From Sphingobacteriaceae bacterium (lineage in GTDB: Bacteria > Bacteroidota > Bacteroidia > Sphingobacteriales > Sphingobacteriaceae), in contig JACMJM010000032.1 of NCBI GenBank assembly GCA_014380615.1, positions 124,001 to 188,000 of the forward strand: DNA of 64,000 bases, written 5' to 3'. Positions 9,120-17,063 of this stretch are shown piece after piece. The notes beneath the pieces were generated by a model. It had not been told where the DNA came from and made no database searches. It saw only the letters and a program-made list of their open reading frames with translations. The position numbers were made by a program, and so were the translations under genes. Position 1 is the first letter of the stretch. Each line of letters opens with the position of its first letter.

Positions 9120-9200
9120 TACTGAGAGAAAAAATTTAGTTAAAATAATTTTTTTTATAGTTAATAAGAATTATAAAAGTATTTATATTTCATCGTTGTT

Positions 9201-9824
9201 ATGAATTATAAAACCCTACTTGTTGACGATCACGCTATTGTACTCGACGGACTTCAGTCTCTCTTAAGCGAAGACCAGGATTTTGAAGTTATCGCCAAAG
9301 TTAATTCGGGCAATTTTGCCTTGGCTCATATTCGTTCTACGTCACTTTCTTTAATGATTACTGATTACTCTATGCCAGATATGAATGGCCTTGAGTTGGT
9401 AAGGCAAGCGAAATCTATGGCCCCTGATTTAAAGATAATTGTTCTTAGTATGCATGAGGACGGGCAGGTTGTACAGGATCTGCTGCTTGCCGGGATTGAT
9501 GGTTACGTTTTGAAAAAGTATACTCATCAGGAATTGCTTCAGGCTGTAAGGGTGGTGAAGCAGGGCGGGCAATATTGGAGTCCCGAAATTAATAAGATCC
9601 TGATCAGGGGAATTTCAAAGGCCGAGGAGGGACCCAATCTTACAGACAGGGAAATTGAAGTTTTGAAGTTGTTGATGCAGGAATTAACCAGTAAAGAAAT
9701 AGCCGGAAAGCTCTTTATAAGTGAGCGGACAGTTGAAACTCACCGGAAAAACCTCTTGCGGAAAACCAACTCTTCCGGAACCGTGGGCCTGGTTAAATAC
9801 GCATACGCCAACAAATTAGTTTAG
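9201..9824 (+). CDS. NarL/LuxR-family response regulator
   Basis: The 207-residue protein has a receiver domain (residues 1-120) with acidic residues Asp9-Asp10, phospho-acceptor Asp55 in ITDYSMPDMNG, and Lys in GYVLKKYTHQEL. A LuxR-type helix-turn-helix follows at about 140-200 (LTDREIEVLKLLMQELTSKE, then RTVETHRKNLL). It should be phosphorylated by the divergent sensor kinase and act as a transcription factor. A dyad of the right shape for a NarL-type dimer (TCAGTA-N4-TACTGA) lies at 9967, upstream of the next gene, and a related pair lies upstream of the one after, so the secreted cluster at 10.0-14.4 kb is a reasonable target. Confidence 0.95.
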   Translation: MNYKTLLVDDHAIVLDGLQSLLSEDQDFEVIAKVNSGNFALAHIRSTSLSLMITDYSMPDMNGLELVRQAKSMAPDLKIIVLSMHEDGQVVQDLLLAGIDGYVLKKYTHQELLQAVRVVKQGGQYWSPEINKILIRGISKAEEGPNLTDREIEVLKLLMQELTSKEIAGKLFISERTVETHRKNLLRKTNSSGTVGLVKYAYANKLV

Positions 9825-9966
9825 ATCCTCCGCTTCCGATCCCTAATCCCAAGCCCATTATTTATTTAGACGCTAATTGGTGTTGCGAGATAAGGTATGC
9901 CTTACTCCATAGTTTTATTTTAGGCCTTCCGAAGCAAAAAAACAAGTGTTTGTAGGGATATGTAAA

Positions 9967-9982
9967 TCAGTATTTCTACTGA
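9967..9982 (+). promoter_or_regulatory. Candidate NarL-type operator (TCAGTA-TTTC-TACTGA)
   Basis: This is a perfect 6-4-6 inverted repeat placed 38 bp upstream of the TAGCTTTA box in front of the 146-residue secreted protein gene. A related sequence has the same 38-bp spacing in front of the following gene. Binding by the adjacent response regulator is inferred from position and symmetry only. Confidence 0.5.
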
Positions 9983-10004
9983 CGGACCTAAACCTGCCAG
10001 GCAA

Positions 10005-10012
10005 TAGCTTTA
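10005..10012 (+). promoter_or_regulatory. -7 promoter box TAGCTTTA
   Basis: One mismatch to the Bacteroidetes -7 consensus TAnnTTTG, 22 bp upstream of the ATG at 10034. It is preceded by CCAGGCAA, which resembles the sequence before the next gene's promoter box. Confidence 0.5.
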
Positions 10013-10033
10013 CATTATTCAAGCAATATAACC

Positions 10034-10474
10034 ATGAAAGTAAAAATCTTATCATCATTAGCACTGCTGTTTCTAATTACAGTAGTAAGCAGTTCTGTTA
10101 AATCTCAAACAGTAAACGTGTCTTCGGTAGTTCCGGATAGCGTAGATGTTTGGGGCCCTCCCTTAAATGTAGATATGATGGGCCAGCCCGTCGTAATCCG
10201 TCTCAAAGTAGTTAAGCATTTTGGAACTACCTGTGTTTTCAATGTAGAGATTACCAATAACGGCACGCGTACAATGAGCGCAACAATGGGCTTTCTAGGT
10301 AATACCGGAATGCTGCATGAACCTACCGCAGGTTTTATAAGCATTAAACCTGGCGAGGGCTTCTATTGGAAGCGAGAAAAAAGGGAAGTTTTAAAAAGAG
10401 GGGTTAAGAACGATGCCTTAGTGTGCAAAAACTGTAACCCCACTTTAGGATTTTTAGGTTTGAAATTCAGGTAG
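10034..10474 (+). CDS. Small secreted protein, possibly Ig-like; function unknown
   Basis: The 146-residue product has a signal peptide (residues 1-25, LSSLALLFLITVVSSSVKSQ). The mature part has a run of strands (PVVIRLKVVKHFGTTCVFNV, then EITNNGTRTMSATMGFLG) that suggests a single beta-sandwich, and a C-terminal CxxC (VCKNCNP) that could form a disulfide with the upstream Cys or bind metal. No family is recognised. It is the first of five exported proteins downstream of the response regulator, has its own promoter box and candidate operator, and ends in a strong terminator, so it is probably monocistronic. Confidence 0.65.
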   Translation: MKVKILSSLALLFLITVVSSSVKSQTVNVSSVVPDSVDVWGPPLNVDMMGQPVVIRLKVVKHFGTTCVFNVEITNNGTRTMSATMGFLGNTGMLHEPTAGFISIKPGEGFYWKREKREVLKRGVKNDALVCKNCNPTLGFLGLKFR

Positions 10475-10503
10475 CTTTTTTGTTTTGTTTAATTTAGTGT
10501 TTG

Positions 10504-10530
10504 ATGCCGGCTTGTCCGGCATTTTTTTTA
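10504..10530 (+). terminator. Rho-independent terminator
   Basis: Perfect 7-bp stem ATGCCGG / CCGGCAT with a 5-nt loop, followed by eight T residues. It ends the 146-residue protein gene. Confidence 0.85.
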
Positions 10531-10548
10531 TTTATGCCTTTTCCTCTA

Positions 10549-10587
10549 TCAGTATTTCCACGTAGATCAAATCCGTAGTTCCGCTAT
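10549..10587 (+). promoter_or_regulatory. Pair of candidate regulator sites 23 bp apart
   Basis: TCAGTA-TTTC-CACGTA (10549-10564) and TCCGTA-GTTC-CGCTAT (10572-10587) share the left half and centre (TCmGTAkTTCyrC) of the perfect dyad at 9967. The second starts exactly 38 bp upstream of its -7 box, the same distance as at 9967. A 23-bp offset puts both on about the same DNA face. The right halves are weak, so confidence is moderate. Confidence 0.4.
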
Positions 10588-10609
10588 AAACAACACCTTT
10601 CCAGGGGCA

Positions 10610-10617
10610 TAGCTTTG
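10610..10617 (+). promoter_or_regulatory. -7 promoter box TAGCTTTG
   Basis: Exact match to TAnnTTTG, 20 bp upstream of the ATG at 10637. The surrounding sequence CCAGGGGCATAGCTTTG resembles the previous promoter. Confidence 0.65.
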
Positions 10618-10636
10618 AATATCAAATTCAAGCAAC

Positions 10637-11530
10637 ATGAAAATTTTAAAAACTCTAATCTTATTCGGTCTCATCGCTTGCCAGGCAAGCCTTATGGGCC
10701 AAACAGTATCCGCGGATTTCAAATTTGCCGGTGGTAAAAAAGAACAAAAAGAAACCAAGAAAATCTACATCTCCGATCTGGCGGTTCGGCAGTTGGTGAG
10801 GAAAAAAGGAACAGCAAAATCTGGCGGTGGAATTGGCGGAAATATGGCTTTCGCTCACATGACCGTAGATTTTGGTGGTGTAGACCCTAACGCATATCAG
10901 CAGATGCTAACCGAGGTGTATGATGAACTTACTAAAAAGCTCACCTTATTTGGATATCAGGTTTTAACCGGAGAAGAAGTAAAAACTAAAACAAGTAAAG
11001 ATTGCGAAATGGTAAATACCGTTGAGGAGCCTAAACAAGATAACACAATAAACGCCCAGGTTGTGAAAATTCGCCCAAAAGATAAACTCCTTTGCTATAC
11101 CGATAATATGATAACTGCCGGTATGTATTATCCGAAAGTAGCCAGAGATATAGATGCTATCGTTTTGGTTTTTAATTATACAGTAGACTACGTAAATTAT
11201 GGTAAAAGTGGGGGCGCTTTCGCCAACAAAGCCAAAATTGAGGCCGAACCGAACCTCGCAATTAGCGGAATGATGAGTACTTCCGTTTCCAAGGGCGGCG
11301 GTGTTAGTTACACCAAACCCGTAAAGGCCGATGATAGCTGGGTTGGGCCAGAAGGGATGTATCAAACTAAAAAGGGTAAAATGTCTCCTCTGTTTGGAAT
11401 GGGAGCAAGCTCATCTTCGTCTAAGTGGACCATGGATATTGACGAGACTAAATATTTAGCAACAGTTAAGTCGTATTTGCTTGCAGCCGCCAATGCAAGT
11501 ATTGATGCCTGGCAGGCTGATTTAAAGTAA
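10637..11530 (+). CDS. Secreted hypothetical protein of the regulator-linked cluster
   Basis: The 297-residue protein has a signal peptide (LILFGLIACQASLMGQ). A region at about 40-115 (KKIYISDLAVRQLVRKKG ... TEVYDELTKKLTLFGYQVL) has the strand-helix layout seen in CsgG-like or lipoprotein-assembly domains, where a protein computes a short conserved beta-alpha-beta unit; this is a resemblance only. The C-terminal part has Gly- and Ser-rich loops (SVSKGGGVSYTKP, MGASSSSSKW) and a final helix (VKSYLLAAANASIDAW). It is the first gene of a tight pair: the next ATG is 2 bp after its stop. Function unknown; an envelope role is likely. Confidence 0.65.
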   Translation: MKILKTLILFGLIACQASLMGQTVSADFKFAGGKKEQKETKKIYISDLAVRQLVRKKGTAKSGGGIGGNMAFAHMTVDFGGVDPNAYQQMLTEVYDELTKKLTLFGYQVLTGEEVKTKTSKDCEMVNTVEEPKQDNTINAQVVKIRPKDKLLCYTDNMITAGMYYPKVARDIDAIVLVFNYTVDYVNYGKSGGAFANKAKIEAEPNLAISGMMSTSVSKGGGVSYTKPVKADDSWVGPEGMYQTKKGKMSPLFGMGASSSSSKWTMDIDETKYLATVKSYLLAAANASIDAWQADLK

Positions 11531-11531
11531 A

Positions 11532-12401
11532 ATGAAACGAGGAACTCTCTTGATACTGGCAATTGCAGCTCTCTGCCAGTATACTTCCAGCTTTGCGCAA
11601 TCAACACGGTATCAAAAAACATCAGACAATCCTGATGATGCGATTAACACAATGCTTAGTATCCTTCCGGTTGATACGTATATCCCCAGCGGCAAATATT
11701 CAGGCTTATCAATCTGCCTGGGTGCAAGCGGGGCGTATGGCCTAACCAGCCGGATTGGTTTCGAAGGAAACGCGAGTACTTCGTATGTAAGCATTCGCCC
11801 GGGCGGATACACCCAGGTAGAAGGCGGTGCCTTTCTGAACTTAAGAATGCGCGAAAAAACTAAAAATACACGTGTAATTTTAAGTTATAGCCGTACATCG
11901 GGAGTAAATTCAACAACTACTTCAGTTTCTTATCTTGAAGTACCTGCCAGGGTGAAAATTGCTACAGGGCTGCGCGGAGGACTTAACTATTCTTCGACCG
12001 GGATTAAAACCGACGGTATAAAGGTTGCGGCGGCAAGCGGCCAGTTAAATTTAGCCGGGCTATATGCGGGTATCCAAACCACCAATAAGCACCTTATTAA
12101 AACTCAGTTGCAGGGCGAAAGCGAACCCTCGCCCACTGGTGCCTTGTTTAAGCTCTACGCAGATGTACTTCTTTATCCGGTAAGCAGCATATCCGATCCG
12201 TTCCTCGATTCTAAACTGCCCTCGGGCAATTTGGGTGGCAGGGCAGGTATTTTATGGGTTGTTGCCCCTTATACAAAAAGGCAGCATCCAAACTATCGGG
12301 CCTTTCTTCATCGGCTAAATATAAGTACCGAGATTGGCTCTAAGCCTGTTGAAGGCTTTTATATAAAGATGGGTGCCGGTTGGGGTTTATTCTATAAATA
12401 A
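11532..12401 (+). CDS. Predicted outer-membrane or secreted beta-protein
   Basis: The 289-residue protein has a signal peptide (LLILAIAALCQYTSSFAQ) and a body of alternating amphipathic strands (TRIGFEGNASTSYVS-type, NTRVILSYSRTSGVNST, ASGQLNLAGLYAGIQ), ending with IKMGAGWGLFYK. This is how small outer-membrane barrels or surface beta-proteins look, but no named family is recognised. It begins 2 bp after the 297-residue gene, so the two are translationally linked. Two hairpins after its stop probably reduce read-through into the next gene. Confidence 0.6.
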   Translation: MKRGTLLILAIAALCQYTSSFAQSTRYQKTSDNPDDAINTMLSILPVDTYIPSGKYSGLSICLGASGAYGLTSRIGFEGNASTSYVSIRPGGYTQVEGGAFLNLRMREKTKNTRVILSYSRTSGVNSTTTSVSYLEVPARVKIATGLRGGLNYSSTGIKTDGIKVAAASGQLNLAGLYAGIQTTNKHLIKTQLQGESEPSPTGALFKLYADVLLYPVSSISDPFLDSKLPSGNLGGRAGILWVVAPYTKRQHPNYRAFLHRLNISTEIGSKPVEGFYIKMGAGWGLFYK

Positions 12402-12416
12402 TTTCACTCAATTCTG

Positions 12417-12473
12417 GCTTCACATTTTGGTGAAGCTTGGATGATACTGCCGTCCGGCTGGTTCGGCGGCAGT
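12417..12473 (+). terminator. Two adjacent hairpins between cluster genes
   Basis: Hairpin one is GCTTCAC / GTGAAGC (12417-12436). Hairpin two is ACTGCCG / CGGCAGT (12446-12473), followed only by TTCTT. They could attenuate transcription or protect the 3' end of the upstream message; the T-run is too short for a confident terminator. Confidence 0.4.
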
Positions 12474-12490
12474 TCTTAAAATTAAAAAAC

Positions 12491-13264
12491 ATGAAAAAGA
12501 ATATACTATTGATTTTTTTTATTGCCTTGTCAGGATATTCAGAGGCCCAAACTTTTGCTTCGCTCCAAAAGAAGAGCGGTAATAATCCTATGACCGTTGA
12601 TATGTTTAAGCTCTATGTACGACAAACATCAGTATCAACAAAATATAATGGAAACTATGGCGGATTGACCATTAACATCGGACTTCGCGACGATAATTTC
12701 AAGAAATGGCAGAAGCGGATGCGGTATGAAAACCCTACACTCGGCGACTTTTTTTACGGTATTCCGAAGGCGGTGAGAGATGTAAAAAAAGTAGTTAATG
12801 ACGAGCAAGACCAGATAAAAGCTAATACCGGATCGGATCATGGGCATGGCGGCGGATTTTTTGGCTGGATGCAGTATTACGTTAATATCGTTGCTAAAGA
12901 TCGGTTACTCATTTCACCGGGGGTATCTTTCGGCGATTACATTTATGGTTCTCAAACAAAAGATGCTTATAATTTTCGCCAGGATCCTTACGGATATTTT
13001 TTAACCGCTGGACCTTCTGTAATGGCAAGCTATCTTATCAATAAGAAAATGTGGGTTGATGGTTACGCAACGTATGATATCTCTTACCTTAAAGCTGAGA
13101 ACGGCGATAATCCATATCCGAAGCCTACATTTCTTACTGTTGGCGCAGATCTATACACAACATCGAAGCTTTTTGGAGGGATAAGGCTTAATACCCTGCA
13201 GGATAAGGGCTCCAATAAAGATAAATCAACACGGATTGATTTTTCTATAGGGATAGTTTTTTAG
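12491..13264 (+). CDS. Predicted outer-membrane beta-barrel protein
   Basis: I chose ATG 12491 because a signal peptide follows directly (KKNILLIFFIALSGYSEAQ); a start at 12437 would put 18 polar residues before it. The mature protein (about 238 residues) has a His/Gly-rich insertion (DHGHGGGFFGW) and then strand pairs ending with IDFSIGIVF, whose last Phe fits outer-membrane insertion. Segments such as YGGLTINIGLRDDNF parallel the previous protein's YSGLSICLGASGAYG, so the two may be distant paralogues. It follows hairpins and is 9 bp before the next gene. Confidence 0.6.
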   Translation: MKKNILLIFFIALSGYSEAQTFASLQKKSGNNPMTVDMFKLYVRQTSVSTKYNGNYGGLTINIGLRDDNFKKWQKRMRYENPTLGDFFYGIPKAVRDVKKVVNDEQDQIKANTGSDHGHGGGFFGWMQYYVNIVAKDRLLISPGVSFGDYIYGSQTKDAYNFRQDPYGYFLTAGPSVMASYLINKKMWVDGYATYDISYLKAENGDNPYPKPTFLTVGADLYTTSKLFGGIRLNTLQDKGSNKDKSTRIDFSIGIVF

Positions 13265-13273
13265 GCTGTGGTT

Positions 13274-14431
13274 ATGAAAAAGATAATTTATACTGCTATA
13301 GTGCTGTTTTGCACTAAGGTAGCTCTTGCCCAAATCCCTTTTTACGAAGCTTTTGATAATAACAGCCAGCAATGGGCATTTATCGACGGGAATTCTATGA
13401 GCATCGCTAACGGTCATTTAGTGATTCGTACGGCTGATAATGCCCTGCAGACTTTTAAATATGTAAATTTTAAAGGCGAGAAAGATTTTGAAATAAATGC
13501 GAGAATGGTGTTTTTGGGTGGCGACAATACAGATTTATGTGCAATTCGCTGGGGAATGAGTGATGATGGAAAACAGTATTACGTTTTTGGCTACGCCGAC
13601 GAAGGAAAGTATTATATCGGCAAGTACGACGGTAAACTCAAAAGCATTGTCAACTTCTTAAGCGCGCCATCGGTGAAGCAGAAAGACTATAATCTGCTTC
13701 AGATAAAAAAGGAGGGCGAGAAGTACCTGTTTAAAATAAACGGGGTAGTGGTGTATGGCGCAAAGAATTTGCCCTGGTTTAGCGACGGTCTGGCAATTAA
13801 ATGTCCGGCCGGTAGCCGGATGATGGTTGATTATGTAAGTATAACCGATCCTGAAAAAGAAAAGGCTTCAAGCAGCAAAATTAGCGACATTCTTTTCGCC
13901 GGAACTATGCCTTCCAAAACCCCTCCTAAAAAGTCGCAGCCGCTACCCGAGGCGGTTATAACATCTCCCGCTATTAGTGGTTCACAAGAGTTTAAGGAGT
14001 TTATGAAGAACTTTGAGCAAATAGAGTTCATTCATAAAATTCATCCCGGAGAAAAAAAGCTTAAAGGAGAAGACATAACAAATCTTCCGTTTATCAAACA
14101 GTTGTACTCGCCCAAGGATAATACGATCCTGGCTTTAGGAAAGATATCTGATTGTGCCGACGGCTACATTTTGTTGTTAGCCAATCGTGAAAAGAACCCC
14201 CAGGCCGAGAATACCGACTTTATTTTACACAAGTTTTCAGCCAGCGGCACTTCAATGGGATCACAAAAGATAGGGCGGACTGAATATATGAACAAGAGGT
14301 ATTTTTTAATGACTGATATGGACTTTTATAAAAAGGGCAACATTATTACCGTGTCTGTAACAAAGTATTACGACAGGGAGCATAAACAAAACAGCACAAT
14401 CACGTTCAATCAGAATTTTTGTACGTTTTAA
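13274..14431 (+). CDS. Secreted protein with concanavalin-like N-terminal domain
   Basis: The start is ATG 13274; an in-frame GTG at 13268 is not needed. The 385-residue product has a signal peptide (IIYTAIVLFCTKVALAQ). The first domain (about 22-195) has the strand order of LamG or DUF1080-type jelly rolls: PFYEAFDNNSQQWAFIDGN, FEINARMVFLGGDN, YYVFGYADEGKYYIGKYDG, and VSI at the end. The C-terminal part (about 225-385) is a second beta-rich unit with no recognised family. It is the last gene of the five-gene secreted cluster, before an inverted-repeat element that can act as terminator. Confidence 0.65.
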   Translation: MKKIIYTAIVLFCTKVALAQIPFYEAFDNNSQQWAFIDGNSMSIANGHLVIRTADNALQTFKYVNFKGEKDFEINARMVFLGGDNTDLCAIRWGMSDDGKQYYVFGYADEGKYYIGKYDGKLKSIVNFLSAPSVKQKDYNLLQIKKEGEKYLFKINGVVVYGAKNLPWFSDGLAIKCPAGSRMMVDYVSITDPEKEKASSSKISDILFAGTMPSKTPPKKSQPLPEAVITSPAISGSQEFKEFMKNFEQIEFIHKIHPGEKKLKGEDITNLPFIKQLYSPKDNTILALGKISDCADGYILLLANREKNPQAENTDFILHKFSASGTSMGSQKIGRTEYMNKRYFLMTDMDFYKKGNIITVSVTKYYDREHKQNSTITFNQNFCTF

Positions 14432-14456
14432 AGTGTATACCTTGTTTTTCTAATTC

Positions 14457-14598
14457 AAAAGAGGCTGTCTCAAATTTGGTAACATTTAGATTCTTGGCGT
14501 CAGGCTTATCTGTCAGATGGCGGACTTTCGACTTCGTAGCAACAATCTTTCGACAGGCTCCTTTAGATGACCACAGCGAATTTGAGACAACCTCTTTT
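14457..14598. repeat. 142-bp inverted-repeat element (MITE-like), also terminator
   Basis: The left arm (14457-14476, aaaagaggctgtctcaaatt) and right arm (14579-14598) are 20-nt inverted repeats with one mismatch. The right arm is followed by a T-run. The interior holds 'tttcgac...tttcgacaggctc' pieces seen in other intergenic repeats here. No transposase is present, so it would be a non-autonomous element. The same hairpin can end transcription of the upstream cluster. Confidence 0.6.
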
Positions 14599-14704
14599 TT
14601 TAAGCTTTAATCTCTCCGGGATACGGTGTATCAAAGGCTTTTCAAAAAAATTAACTACTTTGCTTAGTATATCCCGGTAGGATGTTTTAGACCTATATCG
14701 CTAT

Positions 14705-16663
14705 ATGAAGCCTATTTTTCTTTTCACCTGTTTCCTGTTTCTTTTCGCGGAAGCTGAAGCCACCATAAAGTTGCCTTCTTTAGTAAGCAGCCATATGGTT
14801 TTACAGCGCGATAAACCCATAAAATTATGGGGGTATGGCGCACCGGGTGAGAAAGTGGAAATTGAATTTAATACTAAAAAGCTGGCTGCTGTTACCGCTA
14901 AGAACGGTAAATGGAACTTTGTTTTTCCCGCTATGAAAGCCGGAGGGCCTTACGAAATGAAGATTACAGGTTCTAACATCCTTATCCTTACTGATATTTT
15001 GATAGGCGATGTTTGGGTTTGTTCGGGCCAAAACAATATGGAGTATCCGCTATTGGGCGCTAATAATGGACAGGAAGAAGTAAAGGCTGCCAACAACCCT
15101 CAAATAAGATTATTTACTCTGGGTAACAAAATTGAACTAAAACCTGCGGATAATCCTGCCGGCCAGTGGTCGGTTTGTAATCCGGCGTCTGCCGCCTATT
15201 TTTCTGCCGTGGGTTATTTCTTCGGCCGCAGCCTCAACAAAAACTTATCTGTGCCGATAGGTTTAATAAACGCGAGTTGGGCCGGCACAGGTATCGAAGC
15301 CTGGATAAGTCCCGAAGGCTTTAAAGGGCATCCGGTACTCGAAAAAAAATCGCTGCTAACCGCATTAATGGATACGGTTAAATTCAATATGCAGCAAATG
15401 AAGATGTTCCAGGAATGGCTTAAAAAGTTTGAAAATACCGATACAGGGAAAGTGTTTGGCAAATATGTGTGGGCATCGCCCAAAAATGATATTAGCTCCT
15501 GGGAAAAAATCAGGCTTCCGTGTAATTGGGAATACTCAGGAATTAAAAAGATGGCTAAGCTGGATGGTATAGTTTGGTTTAGAAAAACAGTGGTTTTGGC
15601 CAAAGCAGACACGAAGGAAGATGCCAAATTAAATCTCGGGTTTATAATGAATAGTGATATCGCTTTTGTGAACGGAAAAGAGGTGGGATCAAGTCCGGAT
15701 GGTTGGACTAAGCCCCGCGAATACATAATTCCTTCATCAGTGCTAAAAACCGGCGAAAACGTGATTGTTCTTAGGGTGAGTAATTATGAAGGAGACGGCG
15801 GATTCGCCAGCCACCCGAACGACTTTTTTATGAAGACGGCGGCCCATATCTTTCCGCTTGGCAGCATTTGGAATTACAAAATCGGTTATAGAAAATCGAG
15901 TCAGGATAAAAAACCTCAAAAAAGCTTCAATGTAAATACATCTCCTTCGGTCGCGTTTAATGCGAAGATTCAGCCTTTAACACAGTTTAGCGTTAAAGGG
16001 GTACTTTGGTATCACGGAGAGTCTAACACACCCGGAGCTTTTCAATACCGCGACCTTTTGCCCCGCTTTATCTCCAATTTACGGAGCAAATTTGGCGATC
16101 ATGAGCTTCCGGTGCTATATGTTCAGTTGGCCAACTTTCATCCCAAGCTTCGAAATCCCGAAGGATCTACCTGGGCCGAATTGCGGGAAGCGCAGGATAT
16201 GGCAAGGAAAATCTCAAACACAGCTATGGTTACAGCGATTGATATCGGCGATTCGCTTACTGTACATGGCAAAAATAAGCAGGAAGTGGGCCGCAGGCTT
16301 TCGCTGGCCGCACTAAAGCTCGCTTATAAAAAACCAGTGGCATATGCAGGGCCGCATTTCGATTCTCTGAAAGTTAATACGAATGCCATCACGGTTTATT
16401 TTAGTTCGGTGGAAGATGGGTTGAAACTTAAAGAAGGCGATAAGGTTAAAGGTTTTCAGCTTGCCGGAGAAGACAAGGTTTTTTATTGGGCGGAAGGGCG
16501 AATTACCGGAAAAAATACGGTTAAAGTTATTTCTGATAAAGTTGTGAAGCCTGTAGCGCTGCGTTATGCCTGGGAGGACAATCCTTCGGACGCGAATTTA
16601 AGTAATGGCCTTTTCCCCGCTTATCCTTTTAGGTCGGATACCTGGGACGGAGTGACGCATTAG
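14705..16663 (+). CDS. Sialate O-acetylesterase-like protein with Ser-to-Asn at nucleophile position
   Basis: The 652-residue secreted protein (signal peptide 1-20) matches the SIAE/SASA esterase family of Bacteroidetes, whose members remove O-acetyl groups from sugars. An N-terminal Ig-like domain (SHMVLQRDKPIKLWGYGAPG) is followed by the SGNH esterase, which is interrupted at about 260-370 by a galactose-binding-like insert (VWFRKTVVLAK, ENVIVLRVSNYEGDGG). Block III (GVLWYHGESNT) and the Asp/His region (DIGDSLTVHGKNKQEVGRRL) are kept. The nucleophile motif GQSNM reads GQNNM: codon 110 (15032-15034) is AAC instead of AGC. The protein is otherwise intact, so it may be inactive, binding-only or use another residue. 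It stands alone upstream of the GH97 gene. Confidence 0.88.
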   Translation: MKPIFLFTCFLFLFAEAEATIKLPSLVSSHMVLQRDKPIKLWGYGAPGEKVEIEFNTKKLAAVTAKNGKWNFVFPAMKAGGPYEMKITGSNILILTDILIGDVWVCSGQNNMEYPLLGANNGQEEVKAANNPQIRLFTLGNKIELKPADNPAGQWSVCNPASAAYFSAVGYFFGRSLNKNLSVPIGLINASWAGTGIEAWISPEGFKGHPVLEKKSLLTALMDTVKFNMQQMKMFQEWLKKFENTDTGKVFGKYVWASPKNDISSWEKIRLPCNWEYSGIKKMAKLDGIVWFRKTVVLAKADTKEDAKLNLGFIMNSDIAFVNGKEVGSSPDGWTKPREYIIPSSVLKTGENVIVLRVSNYEGDGGFASHPNDFFMKTAAHIFPLGSIWNYKIGYRKSSQDKKPQKSFNVNTSPSVAFNAKIQPLTQFSVKGVLWYHGESNTPGAFQYRDLLPRFISNLRSKFGDHELPVLYVQLANFHPKLRNPEGSTWAELREAQDMARKISNTAMVTAIDIGDSLTVHGKNKQEVGRRLSLAALKLAYKKPVAYAGPHFDSLKVNTNAITVYFSSVEDGLKLKEGDKVKGFQLAGEDKVFYWAEGRITGKNTVKVISDKVVKPVALRYAWEDNPSDANLSNGLFPAYPFRSDTWDGVTH

Positions 16664-17063
16664 TGTAACATATCTATTATAAACCTTATTGAAGATTTTC
16701 AAAACGGGCTGTTGTGGCCTGTATTCCAATTTATTAAGGCTGCATTAAGTTCAGGATAATAAATCTTATGTTTTTGATAATATGCTGCTACTTACGCTAA
16801 GTGTTTAGCTTTTATTTGAATAACCAATTTATAGATTAAGTAAGGCATTCGTTTTAATGAATGCTTTACTAATCGTTGAAGGATCCCACTTTTATGGTTT
16901 ATCATGCGTAGACTCGGAACCTCATTATTAAATATCAAGCCCATGTATATGACTAAAGATAAATGGCCGACTTTAGAACCTGTGGGGAAGTTATTTAAGA
17001 TGGATAAGTGGCAGAGGAAAATATTTATCGGTAAATGAGTGCTTTAAAATTAACAACACAATT
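16664..17063. other. 400-bp intergenic region, no supported gene
   Basis: AT-rich spacer between the esterase and GH97 genes. A 31-codon ORF (16943-17038) has no recognisable family and weak support. No clear terminator or exact TAnnTTTG box was found. Confidence 0.5.

Noticed and set aside
10637..11530. CsgG/curli-like identity for the 297-residue protein
   Set aside because: Only a general strand-helix resemblance was seen, with no diagnostic motif, so it is left as hypothetical.
14419..14610. 63-codon frame after the secreted cluster
   Set aside because: It runs across the inverted-repeat element and has no protein-like conservation that I can see.
16943..17038. 31-codon ORF in the gap before GH97
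   Set aside because: Too short, with no family resemblance and no promoter box; kept only as part of the intergenic description.
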